Below are positions 44,284 to 53,525 of a stretch of 64,000 nt of DNA, one piece after another. Position numbers and translations under genes: made by a program. The notes under the pieces are model-generated. The model did no database searches. It was not told the origin of the DNA and worked only from the letters and a program-made list of their open reading frames with translations. The stretch comes from Dendronalium phyllosphericum CENA369. GTDB taxonomy: Bacteria; Cyanobacteriota; Cyanobacteriia; Cyanobacteriales; Nostocaceae. The stretch is taken from NCBI RefSeq assembly GCF_016056275.1, contig NZ_JAECZA010000005.1:11628-75627 (forward strand), written 5' to 3'. The number at the start of each line of letters is the position of its first letter. The stretch's first letter is position 1.

Positions 44284-46914
44284 ATGTTAGAATCTTATCG
44301 TCAACACGTTGCCCAAAGAGCAGCACTAGGAATTCCTCCTTTACCTTTAGATGCAAAGCAGACATCAGAACTGTGCGAACTATTGAAGAATCCGCCAGCT
44401 GGTGAAGAAAGTACATTATTACATTTATTGCGCGATCGCGTTCCTCCTGGTGTTGATGAAGCTGCTTATGTCAAAGCTGGATTTCTCACCGCCATTGCCA
44501 AAAAGGAAATCAGCAGTCCCTTGATTTCATCCATAGAAGCAGTAGAATTACTGGGAACAATGGTAGGTGGCTACAACGTCCAAGCTTTAATTGACTTGCT
44601 GCAATTACCCACCAAATCTGTATCAGAATCTGCCGATGCACCTTTGGTAATGGGCGGACAAGGAAAAGAACCAATAGCCGCACACGCCGCCACTGCCTTA
44701 AGCAAAATTTTGTTGGTGTATGATGCCTTTCACGATGTTTTGGAGTTATCTAAAACTAACCCCTTCGCCAAGCAAGTGATTGACTCTTGGGCAGAAGCTG
44801 AGTGGTTTACTACTCGTCCGCAGCTACCAGAATATATTAACGTCACCGTTTTTAAAGTCCCCGGCGAAACCAACACCGATGACTTATCCCCCGCCACCCA
44901 AGCCACGACTCGCCCAGACATTCCCTTACATGCGTTGGCAATGCTGGAGTCAAGACAACCGGGAAGCTTAGAAACTATTGCCGAGTTGAAGAAGAAAGGA
45001 CATCCTGTTGCTTACGTGGGGGATGTAGTTGGTACTGGTTCTTCCCGTAAATCTGCCATCAACTCAGTGTTGTGGCACATGGGAAATGATATTCCCTTTG
45101 TACCCAACAAACGCGCTGGAGGGTATATTTTAGGTGGTGCGATCGCGCCTATTTTCTTCAACACTGCTGAAGATGCTGGTGCTTTGCCAATTCAATGCGA
45201 TGTCACCAAGCTAGAAACAGGGATGGTGATAACCATCTATCCCTACAAAGGTGAAATTACCAACGAAGCAGGCGAAGTCATTTCCACCTTCACTCTCAAA
45301 CCCGATACCATTCTCGATGAAGTCCGTGCGGGTGGACGCATCCCCCTACTTATCGGGCGTACCCTCACCGATAAAACCCGCCAAGCACTCGGTTTAAAAC
45401 CTAGCACCGTCTTTATCCGTCCTCAACAACCAAGCGATACAGGCAAAGGCTACACCCTAGCACAGAAGATGGTAGGTAAAGCTTGTGGCTTACCTGGTGT
45501 GCGTCCCGGTACATCCTGCGAACCTATTATGACTACAGTTGGTTCCCAGGATACTACAGGCCCCATGACCCGCGACGAGTTGAAAGAACTCGCTTGTCTG
45601 GGTTTCAGTGCAGACTTGGTAATGCAAAGTTTCTGTCACACCGCCGCTTATCCCAAGCCAGTTGACATCAAAACTCATCACGAACTCCCAGACTTTTTTG
45701 CCCAACGTGGTGGCGTTGCCTTGCGTCCTGGTGATGGTATTATTCATTCTTGGTTGAACCGGATGCTGTTACCCGACACCGTAGGAACAGGCGGTGACTC
45801 TCACACTCGCTTTCCCTTGGGCATTTCCTTCCCTGCTGGTTCTGGGTTAGTTGCGTTTGCGGGTGCTTTGGGTGTCATGCCTTTGGATATGCCAGAGTCA
45901 GTTTTGGTACGCTTCAAAGGTGAATTACAACCCGGTATTACTTTACGGGATGTCGTGAATGCCATTCCCTACGTGGCAATTCAAAAAGGTTTGCTGACGG
46001 TAGAGAAGCAGAATAAAAAAAACGTCTTCTCTGGACGAATTATGGAAATTGAAGGCTTACCCGATTTAAAAGTGGAACAAGCCTTTGAACTTGCTGATGC
46101 TACTGCCGAGCGTTCCTGTGCGGGTTCTACCATTAAACTGAGTGTAGAAACAGTTTCTGAATATCTGCGTTCCAACGTAGCGCTGTTGAAGAACTTGATA
46201 GCAAGAGGCTATCACGATGCCCGTACCATCCTGCGCCGTGTGGCAAAAATGGAAGAATGGCTAGCAAACCCCGTATTAATGGAAGCAGATACCGATGCGG
46301 AGTATGCTGAAATCATTGAAATTGATTTGAACGAAATCAAAGAACCAATTGTTGCTGCTCCCAATGACCCCGATAATGTGAAATTATTATCGTCAGTTGC
46401 TAACGACCCAGTGCAAGAAGTATTCGTTGGTTCTTGTATGACAAATATCGGTCATTATCGGGCAACAGCAAAAGTTTTGGAAGGTGCAGGGGAGGTGAAA
46501 ACTCGCCTGTGGATAGCACCACCAACCCGTATGGACGAACACCAACTCAAAGAAGAAGGTGTGTATAGCATTTTTGGTGCTGCGGGTGCTAGGACAGAAA
46601 TGCCTGGATGCAGTTTGTGTATGGGAAATCAGGCGCGAGTTGCTGATGGCACAACAGTGTTTTCTACCTCGACACGCAACTTTAACAACCGTATGGGTAA
46701 AGATGCACGAGTGTATCTCGGTTCAGCAGAATTAGCAGCGGTTTGTGCATTGTTAGGACGCATTCCTACGGTGCAAGAATATATGGATATTGTGGCGAAG
46801 AAGATCGATCCTTTTGCTGATGATTTGTATCGGTATTTGAACTTTGATCGCATCGCTGGTTTTGAGGATGAAGGGCGCGTGATTTCTAAAGAGGATCAAG
46901 CGTTGTTAGTGTAG
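44284..46914 (+). CDS. acnB: Bifunctional aconitate hydratase 2/2-methylisocitrate dehydratase
   Basis: 876 residues from the ATG at 44284, chosen because GGAG lies 6 bases before it and the track start is a TTG inside that ribosome-binding region. It starts [20 protein letters not shown]. AcnB signatures: the N-terminal helical domain, the swivel domain ([20 protein letters not shown]), and iron-sulfur cysteines in [13 protein letters not shown] and [12 protein letters not shown]. It interconverts citrate and isocitrate in the TCA cycle. Length is close to E. coli AcnB. Confidence 0.97.
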   Translation: MLESYRQHVAQRAALGIPPLPLDAKQTSELCELLKNPPAGEESTLLHLLRDRVPPGVDEAAYVKAGFLTAIAKKEISSPLISSIEAVELLGTMVGGYNVQALIDLLQLPTKSVSESADAPLVMGGQGKEPIAAHAATALSKILLVYDAFHDVLELSKTNPFAKQVIDSWAEAEWFTTRPQLPEYINVTVFKVPGETNTDDLSPATQATTRPDIPLHALAMLESRQPGSLETIAELKKKGHPVAYVGDVVGTGSSRKSAINSVLWHMGNDIPFVPNKRAGGYILGGAIAPIFFNTAEDAGALPIQCDVTKLETGMVITIYPYKGEITNEAGEVISTFTLKPDTILDEVRAGGRIPLLIGRTLTDKTRQALGLKPSTVFIRPQQPSDTGKGYTLAQKMVGKACGLPGVRPGTSCEPIMTTVGSQDTTGPMTRDELKELACLGFSADLVMQSFCHTAAYPKPVDIKTHHELPDFFAQRGGVALRPGDGIIHSWLNRMLLPDTVGTGGDSHTRFPLGISFPAGSGLVAFAGALGVMPLDMPESVLVRFKGELQPGITLRDVVNAIPYVAIQKGLLTVEKQNKKNVFSGRIMEIEGLPDLKVEQAFELADATAERSCAGSTIKLSVETVSEYLRSNVALLKNLIARGYHDARTILRRVAKMEEWLANPVLMEADTDAEYAEIIEIDLNEIKEPIVAAPNDPDNVKLLSSVANDPVQEVFVGSCMTNIGHYRATAKVLEGAGEVKTRLWIAPPTRMDEHQLKEEGVYSIFGAAGARTEMPGCSLCMGNQARVADGTTVFSTSTRNFNNRMGKDARVYLGSAELAAVCALLGRIPTVQEYMDIVAKKIDPFADDLYRYLNFDRIAGFEDEGRVISKEDQALLV

Positions 46915-46923
46915 TTTAATTAG

Positions 46924-46944
46924 GGTGAGTCTTGATGGCTCACC
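46924..46944 (+). terminator. acnB downstream hairpin
   Basis: GGTGAG, nine bases, CTCACC, then TTT, beginning 10 bp after the acnB stop. The stem is short but well placed. Confidence 0.5.
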
Positions 46945-47125
46945 TTTACTGTATAAGTAACATTTTATTTACGGCATTTCAAATGAGTTATGAACTTTAT
47001 TACATGATAAAATTTATACTTAAAACACTGTAATTTAATCTAGGAGTAATAATATGAATACATTTTAACTTGGTGTAGTAGAAACATTTCTATCTGTAAA
47101 CATAAATAAAAGTAAATTATCAACT

Positions 47126-48220
47126 ATGAGTTCTCAATTAGAAATTACAGATGAACGTAAAGAAAACGCTGAAGCAGAAATTCGTGACAAAACAAAGCGT
47201 GTTGACTACAACACCTTAGAATATCCCATAGAAGTGATTGTTCAAAAATACTTAGATGGAAAAGATGAAGACGAAAATGAATTATTTATTCCAGACTATC
47301 AACGAGAAATGGCTTGGGATGAAGATAGACAATCAAAATTCATCGAATCTGTAATGTTAGGTTTACCAATCCCCTCTATTTTTGTTGCTGATATATCAGG
47401 TTCAGACGATTTAGCACGTTTAGAAATTATAGATGGAACCCAACGTATTCGGACTTTAGCTAATTTTATTAACAATGAGCTAAAATTACAAAATCTTAAG
47501 AAATTGGAGAATCTGAATGGGTTTACTTTTCGAGATTTACCGTTACCACGTCAAAGACGTTTTAATAGAACCACGATGAGAATGATTCAATTAACAGAAG
47601 AAGCAGATGAAGAAATTAGAAGGGATCTTTTTGAGAGAATCAATAGTGGTAGTGTTGAATTGAATGAAATGGAGAAACGAAGGGGATCTCAACCAGGAAA
47701 GTTTCTCGATTTAATTGAGGAATTGTCAAAAGAACAACAATTTCGTGCTTTATGCTCTTTTACTGAAATTCAAATAAATAAGAGAGATCCACAGGAATTT
47801 ATTCTACGCTTTTTTGCATTTTTAAATAATTATAGAAACTACCCTGGTAAAAGTAATATTCATAAGTTTTTAGATGATTATTTAAAACAAGAAAATGAAT
47901 CAAAAACATTAGATATTAATGTGTATAAAGATGAATTTTCTTCAATGCTGCATTTTGTTACAAAATATTTTCCAGATGCTTTGCATACTTACGTAAAGAG
48001 CAAGAATCGCTACGAACCTACAACTAGAATTAAGTTTGAATCTATTACAGTGGGAGTTGCTCTAGCATTAAGAAAATATCCGACATTAATACTAAAATCT
48101 ACCAGTTTTTTAGATTCTGAGGAATTTAAAAAATTAACAAAATCTGATGCAAGTAGTTCGCAAAATAAAGTTATTAATCGTATTGAGTATGTTCGCGATC
48201 AGCTTTTAGGTAATTCATGA
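47126..48220 (+). CDS. DUF262 domain protein of a two-gene DUF262/HEPN module
   Basis: 364 residues with the DUF262 (GmrS-like, ParB/sulfiredoxin fold) core: FIPDYQREMAWDEDRQSKFI (about 54-73), LPIPSIFVAD, and the nucleotide-site-like EIIDGTQRIRTLANF (about 103-117). RDLFERINSGSVELNEMEKR follows. The rest is helical. In related systems this domain binds or hydrolyses NTPs or acts on DNA. The gene overlaps the next by ATGA, is noticeably AT-rich beside acnB, and has no good ribosome-binding site of its own. It probably forms a conflict or defence unit with the HEPN protein. Confidence 0.85.
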   Translation: MSSQLEITDERKENAEAEIRDKTKRVDYNTLEYPIEVIVQKYLDGKDEDENELFIPDYQREMAWDEDRQSKFIESVMLGLPIPSIFVADISGSDDLARLEIIDGTQRIRTLANFINNELKLQNLKKLENLNGFTFRDLPLPRQRRFNRTTMRMIQLTEEADEEIRRDLFERINSGSVELNEMEKRRGSQPGKFLDLIEELSKEQQFRALCSFTEIQINKRDPQEFILRFFAFLNNYRNYPGKSNIHKFLDDYLKQENESKTLDINVYKDEFSSMLHFVTKYFPDALHTYVKSKNRYEPTTRIKFESITVGVALALRKYPTLILKSTSFLDSEEFKKLTKSDASSSQNKVINRIEYVRDQLLGNS

Positions 48221-48930
48221 GAAGTATATTATTTCAAAATTTTGATGAACTCGCTCAAGAAGTTAGTAAATACTTTTTATTTTTGAAAAACCTAGAGCAA
48301 GGTTCAATTCTGTTAAGTATGGGTAATGCTAACAATATTAAAACTAAACCAATAAACAATGATTTAGAAAAAACTCTTAAAGCAACAGGATATTTGTTAC
48401 TCTACAACCTAGTTGAAGCTACAATGCGTAATGCTATTGAAACAATTTTTGATGAATTAATAACTCAAAGAGTTTCTTTTGATGAAGTGAGAGAAGAAAT
48501 AAGAAAAATTATTATTAATCATGTTAGAGATAAAGATATACAATCCACAGATGCTCTTTTACTAGGTCTCCAAAATATTTCAGTTGATATTATATCAGTT
48601 ACCTTTGATGCTCTTGTTAAGAAAGAGAATAAGAAAAGACTATTTTCAGGTAATGTAGATGCACGAGAAATAAGAAATACAGCAAAACTTTATGGATTTT
48701 CATCACAAACTAATAATATCAGAACTAGAGATGGCAGTGATTTATTAACAATTAAAACGAATAGAAACGATTTAGCACATGGTTTTAAGTCATTTGAGGA
48801 AGTTGGCAGAAACGCTACTGCTGATGAGTTATTGAAAATTCAAAAAAGTGTTAGATACTATTTAAGAGAAATATTAGAGAATATAGAGACGTATTTATCT
48901 AACAAAGAATATTTAAAGGTTGTTCTTTAA
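48217..48930 (+). CDS. HEPN-like nuclease (MAE_28990/MAE_18760-type)
   Basis: 237 residues, all alpha. The C-terminal half contains KTNRNDLAHGFKSFEEVGR, where RNDLAH is the R-x4-H motif that serves as the RNase centre of HEPN domains. The N-terminal ATGYLLLYNLVEATMRNAIE matches the first long helix of the family. HEPN proteins usually cut RNA as toxins or anti-phage effectors. The start overlaps the DUF262 stop, implying coupled translation. The last 12 residues and stop are inside the left arm and loop of a 26-bp perfect hairpin. Confidence 0.85.
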   Translation: MRSILFQNFDELAQEVSKYFLFLKNLEQGSILLSMGNANNIKTKPINNDLEKTLKATGYLLLYNLVEATMRNAIETIFDELITQRVSFDEVREEIRKIIINHVRDKDIQSTDALLLGLQNISVDIISVTFDALVKKENKKRLFSGNVDAREIRNTAKLYGFSSQTNNIRTRDGSDLLTIKTNRNDLAHGFKSFEEVGRNATADELLKIQKSVRYYLREILENIETYLSNKEYLKVVL

Positions 48931-48950
48931 ATATTCTTTGTTAGATAAAT
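48893..48950 (+). terminator. 26-bp perfect hairpin across the HEPN gene stop codon
   Basis: The 26-base arm at 48893-48918 is matched exactly by the complement of 48925-48950, with loop GTTGTT. It is followed by AAAAATGG on the plus strand. The stop codon (48928-48930) lies in the right arm. A second perfect 10-bp hairpin (AACTTTTATG/CATAAAAGTT) follows at 48968-48996. Confidence 0.85.
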
Positions 48951-49140
48951 AAAAATGGTTATTTAGAAACTTTTATGTTAGTCCTCCATAAAAGTTCTAG
49001 TTGAATAAAATGTATAATCTAAAATTACTAAATCAACAAAAACTATAAGTAAATTTTATAATTAACTTGATGTTAAAAGTATAAGTTATTTTGAATACCA
49101 ATTTAAATTTGCATCGTACTTCCCAAAGTTACATACAAAC

Positions 49141-49228
49141 TTAACCCCACAACCCCCTTCCCTACTAGGGAAGGGGGAGAAATCTGACTCCCCTCTCCGC
49201 GTCGGAGAGGGGTTGGGGGAGAGGTCAG
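49141..49228. repeat. Double-hairpin repeat, left copy
   Basis: CCCCCTTCCCTA pairs with TAGGGAAGGGGG and CCCCTCTCCG pairs with CGGAGAGGGG. The same two-hairpin unit in the same orientation occurs at 49684-49770, on the other side of the DUF559 gene. Confidence 0.9.
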
Positions 49229-49268
49229 CCATAATGTATGAATCAACACAAGCCTTTATGCTTTACAC

Positions 49269-49688
49269 ATGAGCAATCCAACATCACAGCAACCCTCGCC
49301 ACGGGAAGAGAAGGGAAATCGCAACATTGTTATTGGACAAAAAGTAAATCCAGTTAAACTACAACGTGCAAAAGAACTTCGTCGCCAAATGACACCAGAA
49401 GAAAAAATACTTTGGCAACATCTTCGTGCTAATCGCTTGCATGGTTTACACTTTCGTCGTCAGCAAATCATTGATGGGTTTATTGCAGATTTCTACTGTC
49501 ACGCGGCTAGATTAGTGATAGAAGTGGATGGAAAAATTCATGAACAACAAGCTGAATATGATGTAGAAAGAGGCAAAGTTTTGACAGGATGCGGACTGCG
49601 TTTGTTACGGATTAAAAATGAAGAAGTAAGACAGGAACTTGATAAGGTTTTGATACTTATTTCTCAGGCTTGTTGTAAAGAAACCTAA
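49269..49688 (+). CDS. DUF559 domain endonuclease-like protein
   Basis: 139 residues. After RAKELRRQMTPEEKILWQHL come the fold markers GLHFRRQQIIDGFIADFYC (Asp) and LVIEVDGKIHEQQAEYD (Glu-Val-Asp). These form the restriction-endonuclease/Vsr-like site. The gene is bracketed by two copies of a double-hairpin repeat, the second of which overlaps the stop. Such DUF559 genes are frequent in cyanobacteria and may be mobile. The substrate is unknown. Confidence 0.88.
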   Translation: MSNPTSQQPSPREEKGNRNIVIGQKVNPVKLQRAKELRRQMTPEEKILWQHLRANRLHGLHFRRQQIIDGFIADFYCHAARLVIEVDGKIHEQQAEYDVERGKVLTGCGLRLLRIKNEEVRQELDKVLILISQACCKET

Positions 49689-49770
49689 CCCCCCAACCCC
49701 CTTCCCTACGAGGGAAGGGGGAGAAATTTAGCTCCCCTCTCCGACGCGGAGAGGGGCTGGGGGAGAGGTC
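49684..49770. repeat. Double-hairpin repeat, right copy
   Basis: Direct repeat of 49141-49228 (CCCCCTTCCCTA...TAGGGAAGGGGG-type and CCCCTCTCCG...CGGAGAGGGG-type stems), differing in a few loop bases. It begins within the last codons of the DUF559 gene. Confidence 0.9.
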
Positions 49771-49836
49771 AATCCATGCGGATCGCCCTTACCATTCCTT
49801 AAGTGCAAAGTGCTGGCTCCTCAGCACTTTCTATAA

Positions 49837-50241
49837 CTAGCATTGAACTAACTTTATCGGAATATACTGACTAAAATTCTCAAAATGTTTGTCTGTGGTT
49901 AGGATTTTATAATTTCTCCGAACGGCTGCGGCACAAATTAGTAAATCAGTGTTTGTACTTAGAATGCTCTGGCGATCGCAAGCATAATAAAACTCAGAAG
50001 CAAGTTCGTAGTCTTCGATATCTAACTCAAGATTCGGAAATGCATGGAGATAATTTTTCAGTATATTATATTGAGCTGTATGACGAATTCCCGAAAGTAT
50101 TTCTTGTCTAATAGCACCCAGCAAAACAACTCGACCATCTGTAATTAAATCTCGAAACAATACAACATGGGATGAATGCTCAACTTTGGAATTGTGTCTG
50201 AGAGCTAAAAACCAAACTGATGTATCAACAATGACTTTCAC
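49837..50241 (-). CDS. vapC: VapC-type PIN domain toxin
   Basis: 134 residues starting at a GTG. The PIN acidic residues are visible: VDTSVWFLALR (Asp near 5), an EILSG Glu in the middle, and TNTDLLICAAA (late Asp). It cleaves RNA, usually a tRNA or rRNA, when free of its antitoxin. The start overlaps the antitoxin stop by four bases (GTGA), the usual translational coupling. Confidence 0.92.
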   Translation of the reverse strand: MKVIVDTSVWFLALRHNSKVEHSSHVVLFRDLITDGRVVLLGAIRQEILSGIRHTAQYNILKNYLHAFPNLELDIEDYELASEFYYACDRQSILSTNTDLLICAAAVRRNYKILTTDKHFENFSQYIPIKLVQC

Positions 50242-50438
50242 ATTCTTTGGCGCTGTTCTTTAAAGTCATAATTATCATCGTATTCAATTGTGCCGAATAG
50301 CTCTAAAATTTTCAACTGCTTTCGACGCTGCACATACTCTCGTAGTGCCTCTTCAATAACGGCACGTTTAGAAGTCTGACCACCAAGTTCCAGGGCTTCT
50401 TGAATTAAGTTTTCGACAACTTTGAGATTAGTATTCAT
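50238..50438 (-). CDS. vapB: VapB-type antitoxin
   Basis: 66 residues with a ribbon-helix-helix-like DNA-binding part (LIQEALELGGQTSKRAVIEE, then ALREYVQRRKQ) and a C-terminal acidic/aromatic tail (FGTIEYDDNYDFKEQRQR) that would bind the toxin. It lies directly before vapC in the same direction and should repress the pair. The short gene and order fit the vapBC type. Confidence 0.9.
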   Translation of the reverse strand: MNTNLKVVENLIQEALELGGQTSKRAVIEEALREYVQRRKQLKILELFGTIEYDDNYDFKEQRQRM

Positions 50439-50574
50439 AAAAATATTTTCTCATACAATGTGCATAGCGAACGATATGTGCTGACTCATCGCTCTACGTT
50501 TATGCCCAAGATACATTTACAGTATGGGAATATTACCTGATTAATTTGAAAACAGTAAAATAACGAGATCGGAC

Positions 50575-50819
50575 TTAAGTTTGTACGCTAAAATTATCCG
50601 GTTCGACTCCCCAATCGATCCAGCTAATAGCTTCTCTTGCCGATGTCATTTCAGGTGGAACTCGTAAGATATGGATAAAGCCTGTACTCTGACAAGTCAT
50701 TTTTAATACAACAATTGGTTCAAGTTCGATATCGTTATCTATTTTTCATAGAATATATTCTTGCCAAGAATCTAATTCAACTGCTTGTAATTCACGGGTG
50801 ACTCGATCGGAACCAATAC
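50575..50819 (-). pseudogene. Decayed C-terminus of a DUF6745-like protein
   Basis: On the minus strand the frame reads GSDRVTRELQAVELDSWQEY-IL, a TGA at 50746-50748, then KIDNDIELEPIVVLKMTCQS, TGFIHILRVPPEMTSAREAI and SWIDWGVEPDNFSVQT before a TAA. The late part resembles the conserved end of cyanobacterial DUF6745-type proteins. The in-frame TGA and the absence of the N-terminal part show a broken gene. It abuts the response regulator gene. The family name is from memory of the motif and is moderate. Confidence 0.55.
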
Positions 50820-50823
50820 TTTA

Positions 50824-52230
50824 TCAAGTCAAATACATAAAGACTATTTTTAATAATTCTGCCCGCGTAAAAGGTTTAGTCAAATACCCAGATGCCCCAA
50901 CTAATCTAGCTTTTACTTTATCTACAATGCCTTTCTGACTTGTGACAAAAATAATAGGAGTTTTCTGAAATATTGAGTTATTTCGTATCAGCCGACATAA
51001 TTCATAGCCATCAATTCCTGCCATATTTAGGTCTAGTAAAATTAAGTCAGGTTTGTGTCTAATAATCGACATCACCGCTTTTAATGGGTCATCAATAGCA
51101 ACCACAGAAAAACTTTCACTTTCTAAAAAACGGCTAATTTCTTTGAGAATTGTGGGGCTATCATCAACAGAAACAATTTTATAGACTTGTTTGGCAGGTA
51201 CGGTAGCAGCCGTTACTCTTTCAAGAGGAAGATTTATGTTATTTGATATTGTTAATTCCTGAATATTGTCTTTTAGAGGAGTAGAAATTTTTGCTAACTC
51301 CCGAACATTAGCTATATTTTCTATAGGAATATTTGTAAAATCTGGGGCAGCATTATTATCTTTTTCTAACACTACTGTGTCAACTAATTCTCTATCAAGT
51401 AATGCTGTTGTATATCTAGGAGATGATGACAATTGAGCTAAATTCTTTGGTAATTTATCAAAGGGGGGGTCTGGTTGGTGCAATATAATCCCGCCTTGAA
51501 TGATGTAAGGGTATAAATTTTTAGCCAGTTGGATTTCATCTTGATTCATGATCGCAGCAAGATGGCGCAAGCTGAAACCCTTCATCCAACTAGTTAAGTT
51601 TGGCTGGATGTCTGGAAAATTTTTGCTGTGTATCTCATTGCTAATCAACAGGTACGGACGCTGATAGGGAGAAGAAATGTGAGGCGATAATGACTGCCAA
51701 CGCTGTATTTGCATTTGACAGTGAACTATCAGTTTTTCTACATCTAGCCTGCAAATTTTTGCTACTGTCTGCTGCGAATTGCTTAATGAAAAAATACCTG
51801 TTTTGATTAATAGAAATGATTCCATCACTTCTTTAACCAATTCCTGAATCAGGACTGTGGCTTGTGTAGTATCTAAATGTCCTTCATTAATCAGCCAGTG
51901 AATAGCTTGATACTCAGAAGGTTGACTTATTTCAGCAGTGCGATTTTCTGTAAACTGATTTTGTGAGTCGATTTCAAACATCAAGCGTAATTGGACGCGA
52001 GTTTCACTAGTCAGCCGAGGAATTTTATCGCTAAGGCGACGCAGATGGCGTTCGAGTCGATCGAAGGGTTCTACTGAATGGGTCGCATAAGTTATTGTCC
52101 CCTGCTCTAAGTAAATAGACCAGGTAACTGAGTTGCTCAAAACTTGCAAACAAGTAGTTTCAGAACAACTAGATAACTGGCCTAACAAACTCTGGGGACG
52201 TAGTACCGTGAATGTACCAAAATTATTCAT
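50824..52230 (-). CDS. PatA-like response regulator (PATAN domain plus receiver)
   Basis: 468 residues. The N-terminal region (1-255) resembles the PATAN/DUF4388 part of PatA (GTFTVLRPQSLLGQLSSCSE; SWSIYLEQG-type strands). The C-terminal CheY-like receiver (about 345-468) has VSVDDSPTILKEISRFL, the phosphorylatable Asp in DLILLDLNMAGIDG, FVTSQK and LTKPFTRAEL. PatA acts in heterocyst patterning; paralogues in Nostocales also control motility or taxis. The receiver is complete. No kinase is adjacent. Confidence 0.85.
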   Translation of the reverse strand: MNNFGTFTVLRPQSLLGQLSSCSETTCLQVLSNSVTWSIYLEQGTITYATHSVEPFDRLERHLRRLSDKIPRLTSETRVQLRLMFEIDSQNQFTENRTAEISQPSEYQAIHWLINEGHLDTTQATVLIQELVKEVMESFLLIKTGIFSLSNSQQTVAKICRLDVEKLIVHCQMQIQRWQSLSPHISSPYQRPYLLISNEIHSKNFPDIQPNLTSWMKGFSLRHLAAIMNQDEIQLAKNLYPYIIQGGIILHQPDPPFDKLPKNLAQLSSSPRYTTALLDRELVDTVVLEKDNNAAPDFTNIPIENIANVRELAKISTPLKDNIQELTISNNINLPLERVTAATVPAKQVYKIVSVDDSPTILKEISRFLESESFSVVAIDDPLKAVMSIIRHKPDLILLDLNMAGIDGYELCRLIRNNSIFQKTPIIFVTSQKGIVDKVKARLVGASGYLTKPFTRAELLKIVFMYLT

Positions 52231-52269
52231 GTTTTGAAGTTATTTTGAGAAATGTTACAGAAGGTAAGT

Positions 52270-52461
52270 ATGACAATGCAGTATCTTATTAGTTGTAATT
52301 TTTATCCTCAAAAAAAATATTTTTCTTTTGAAGAATATGTACATATATTAAAAAGTTCGTTGCGTGTAGAGCGATCGCGCGCTATGGATATTCTTTTTCG
52401 ACTCAAGTTCTTAAAGCCAGGCCCTGAGACTTTTCATCCTGAGATGGTTGATTTCAATTAA
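52270..52461 (+). CDS. Small hypothetical protein
   Basis: 63 residues from the ATG at 52270, preferred because AGAAGG lies 5 bases before it (the track start at 52252 has no ribosome-binding site). MTMQYLISCNFYPQKKYFSF is followed by an alpha-helical part with a GCGATCGC-encoded RSRA. No motif recognised. It is divergent from the response regulator with about 40 bp between starts. Confidence 0.45.
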   Translation: MTMQYLISCNFYPQKKYFSFEEYVHILKSSLRVERSRAMDILFRLKFLKPGPETFHPEMVDFN

Positions 52462-52801
52462 TTTGTTTTATATAAACAATAAACTTTCTACATAAAATCT
52501 TTAACATTATGCATACGTAAATCTGCCTATCATTTATTTATGTTCTGTGTACTCTATATATATAGGTTAGTAGATTTACTCATGTAAACGATGCTAACTC
52601 CAGGTAAATACTGTTTCAGCTAAATTATGGTCAAGAATTGCTTCAATATTGTAAAAAAATCGCTAAGAAAAATCTCTTTAATAAAGATTCCAACAGCTAC
52701 GACCAAACATCTACCTTTAGGCTCGTAAGCTCCGGAAACTAAACTATATACTTTGAAAAAAGGAAAATAAAGCTTTGGACTATAACATAACACAAGAAGT
52801 T
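52462..52801. other. Intergenic region upstream of the VWA-PP2C-kinase operon
   Basis: An AT-rich spacer with no ORF of coding character, probably holding the operon promoter. TATATATATA lies near 52553-52563 and an AAAAGGAAAA stretch just before the VWA gene. Confidence 0.5.
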
Positions 52802-53476
52802 ATGCACGATACCTTAAGACTTGATGAAGTAGTAGAGTTTGCTGAAAACCCAGAACCGCGTTGTCCTTGTGTATTGTTGCTAGACACATCTGGCTCGATG
52901 CAAGGAGAAGCGATAGAAGCTTTAAATCAAGGCTTACTGACCTTAAAAGATGAATTAGTGAAAAATTCCTTAGCTTCCAGACGGGTAGAGGTGGCGATCG
53001 TCACGTTTGATAGTCATGTGAACGTAGTGCAAGACTTTGTGACTGCCGATCAATTCAATCCGCCCATCCTGACAGCCCAGGGATTAACGACTATGGGTAT
53101 GGGAATTCATAAAGCTTTAGATATGATTCAAGAGCGCAAATCCCTGTATCGTGCCAACGGCATAGCTTACTACCGCCCTTGGGTATTCATGATTACTGAT
53201 GGAGAGCCGCAGGGCGAACTAGAGCAGGTAGTAGAACAAGCGGCACAGCGCTTACAAGGAGATGAAGCTAATAAACGCGTAGCTTTTTTCTCCGTGGGTG
53301 TGGAAAATGCTAATATGGGGCGTTTAAATCAAATAGCTGTGCGTACACCTCTCAAACTCAAAGGACTAAACTTTATTGAAATGTTTGTTTGGTTATCGGC
53401 TAGTATGTCAGCGGTTTCCCATTCGCAAGTAGACGAACAGGTAGCACTACCACCGATAGGCTGGGGATCTATTTAA
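52802..53476 (+). CDS. VWA domain protein (TerY-like)
   Basis: 224 residues from the ATG at 52802; the track's TTG at 52775 with AGGA 10 bases upstream is an alternative. The von Willebrand A domain fills the protein: VLLLDTSGSMQGEAIEALNQ has the metal-adhesion DxSxS site, later TTMGMGI and MITDGEPQGELEQ. TerY-like VWA proteins pair with a PP2C phosphatase and an atypical kinase in stress-response modules. That trio is exactly what follows here. Confidence 0.9.
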   Translation: MHDTLRLDEVVEFAENPEPRCPCVLLLDTSGSMQGEAIEALNQGLLTLKDELVKNSLASRRVEVAIVTFDSHVNVVQDFVTADQFNPPILTAQGLTTMGMGIHKALDMIQERKSLYRANGIAYYRPWVFMITDGEPQGELEQVVEQAAQRLQGDEANKRVAFFSVGVENANMGRLNQIAVRTPLKLKGLNFIEMFVWLSASMSAVSHSQVDEQVALPPIGWGSI

Positions 53477-53525
53477 ATGCGATCGCGGCCTCATACTCAC
53501 ACAGCTAGCTGACAGAACATAATCT

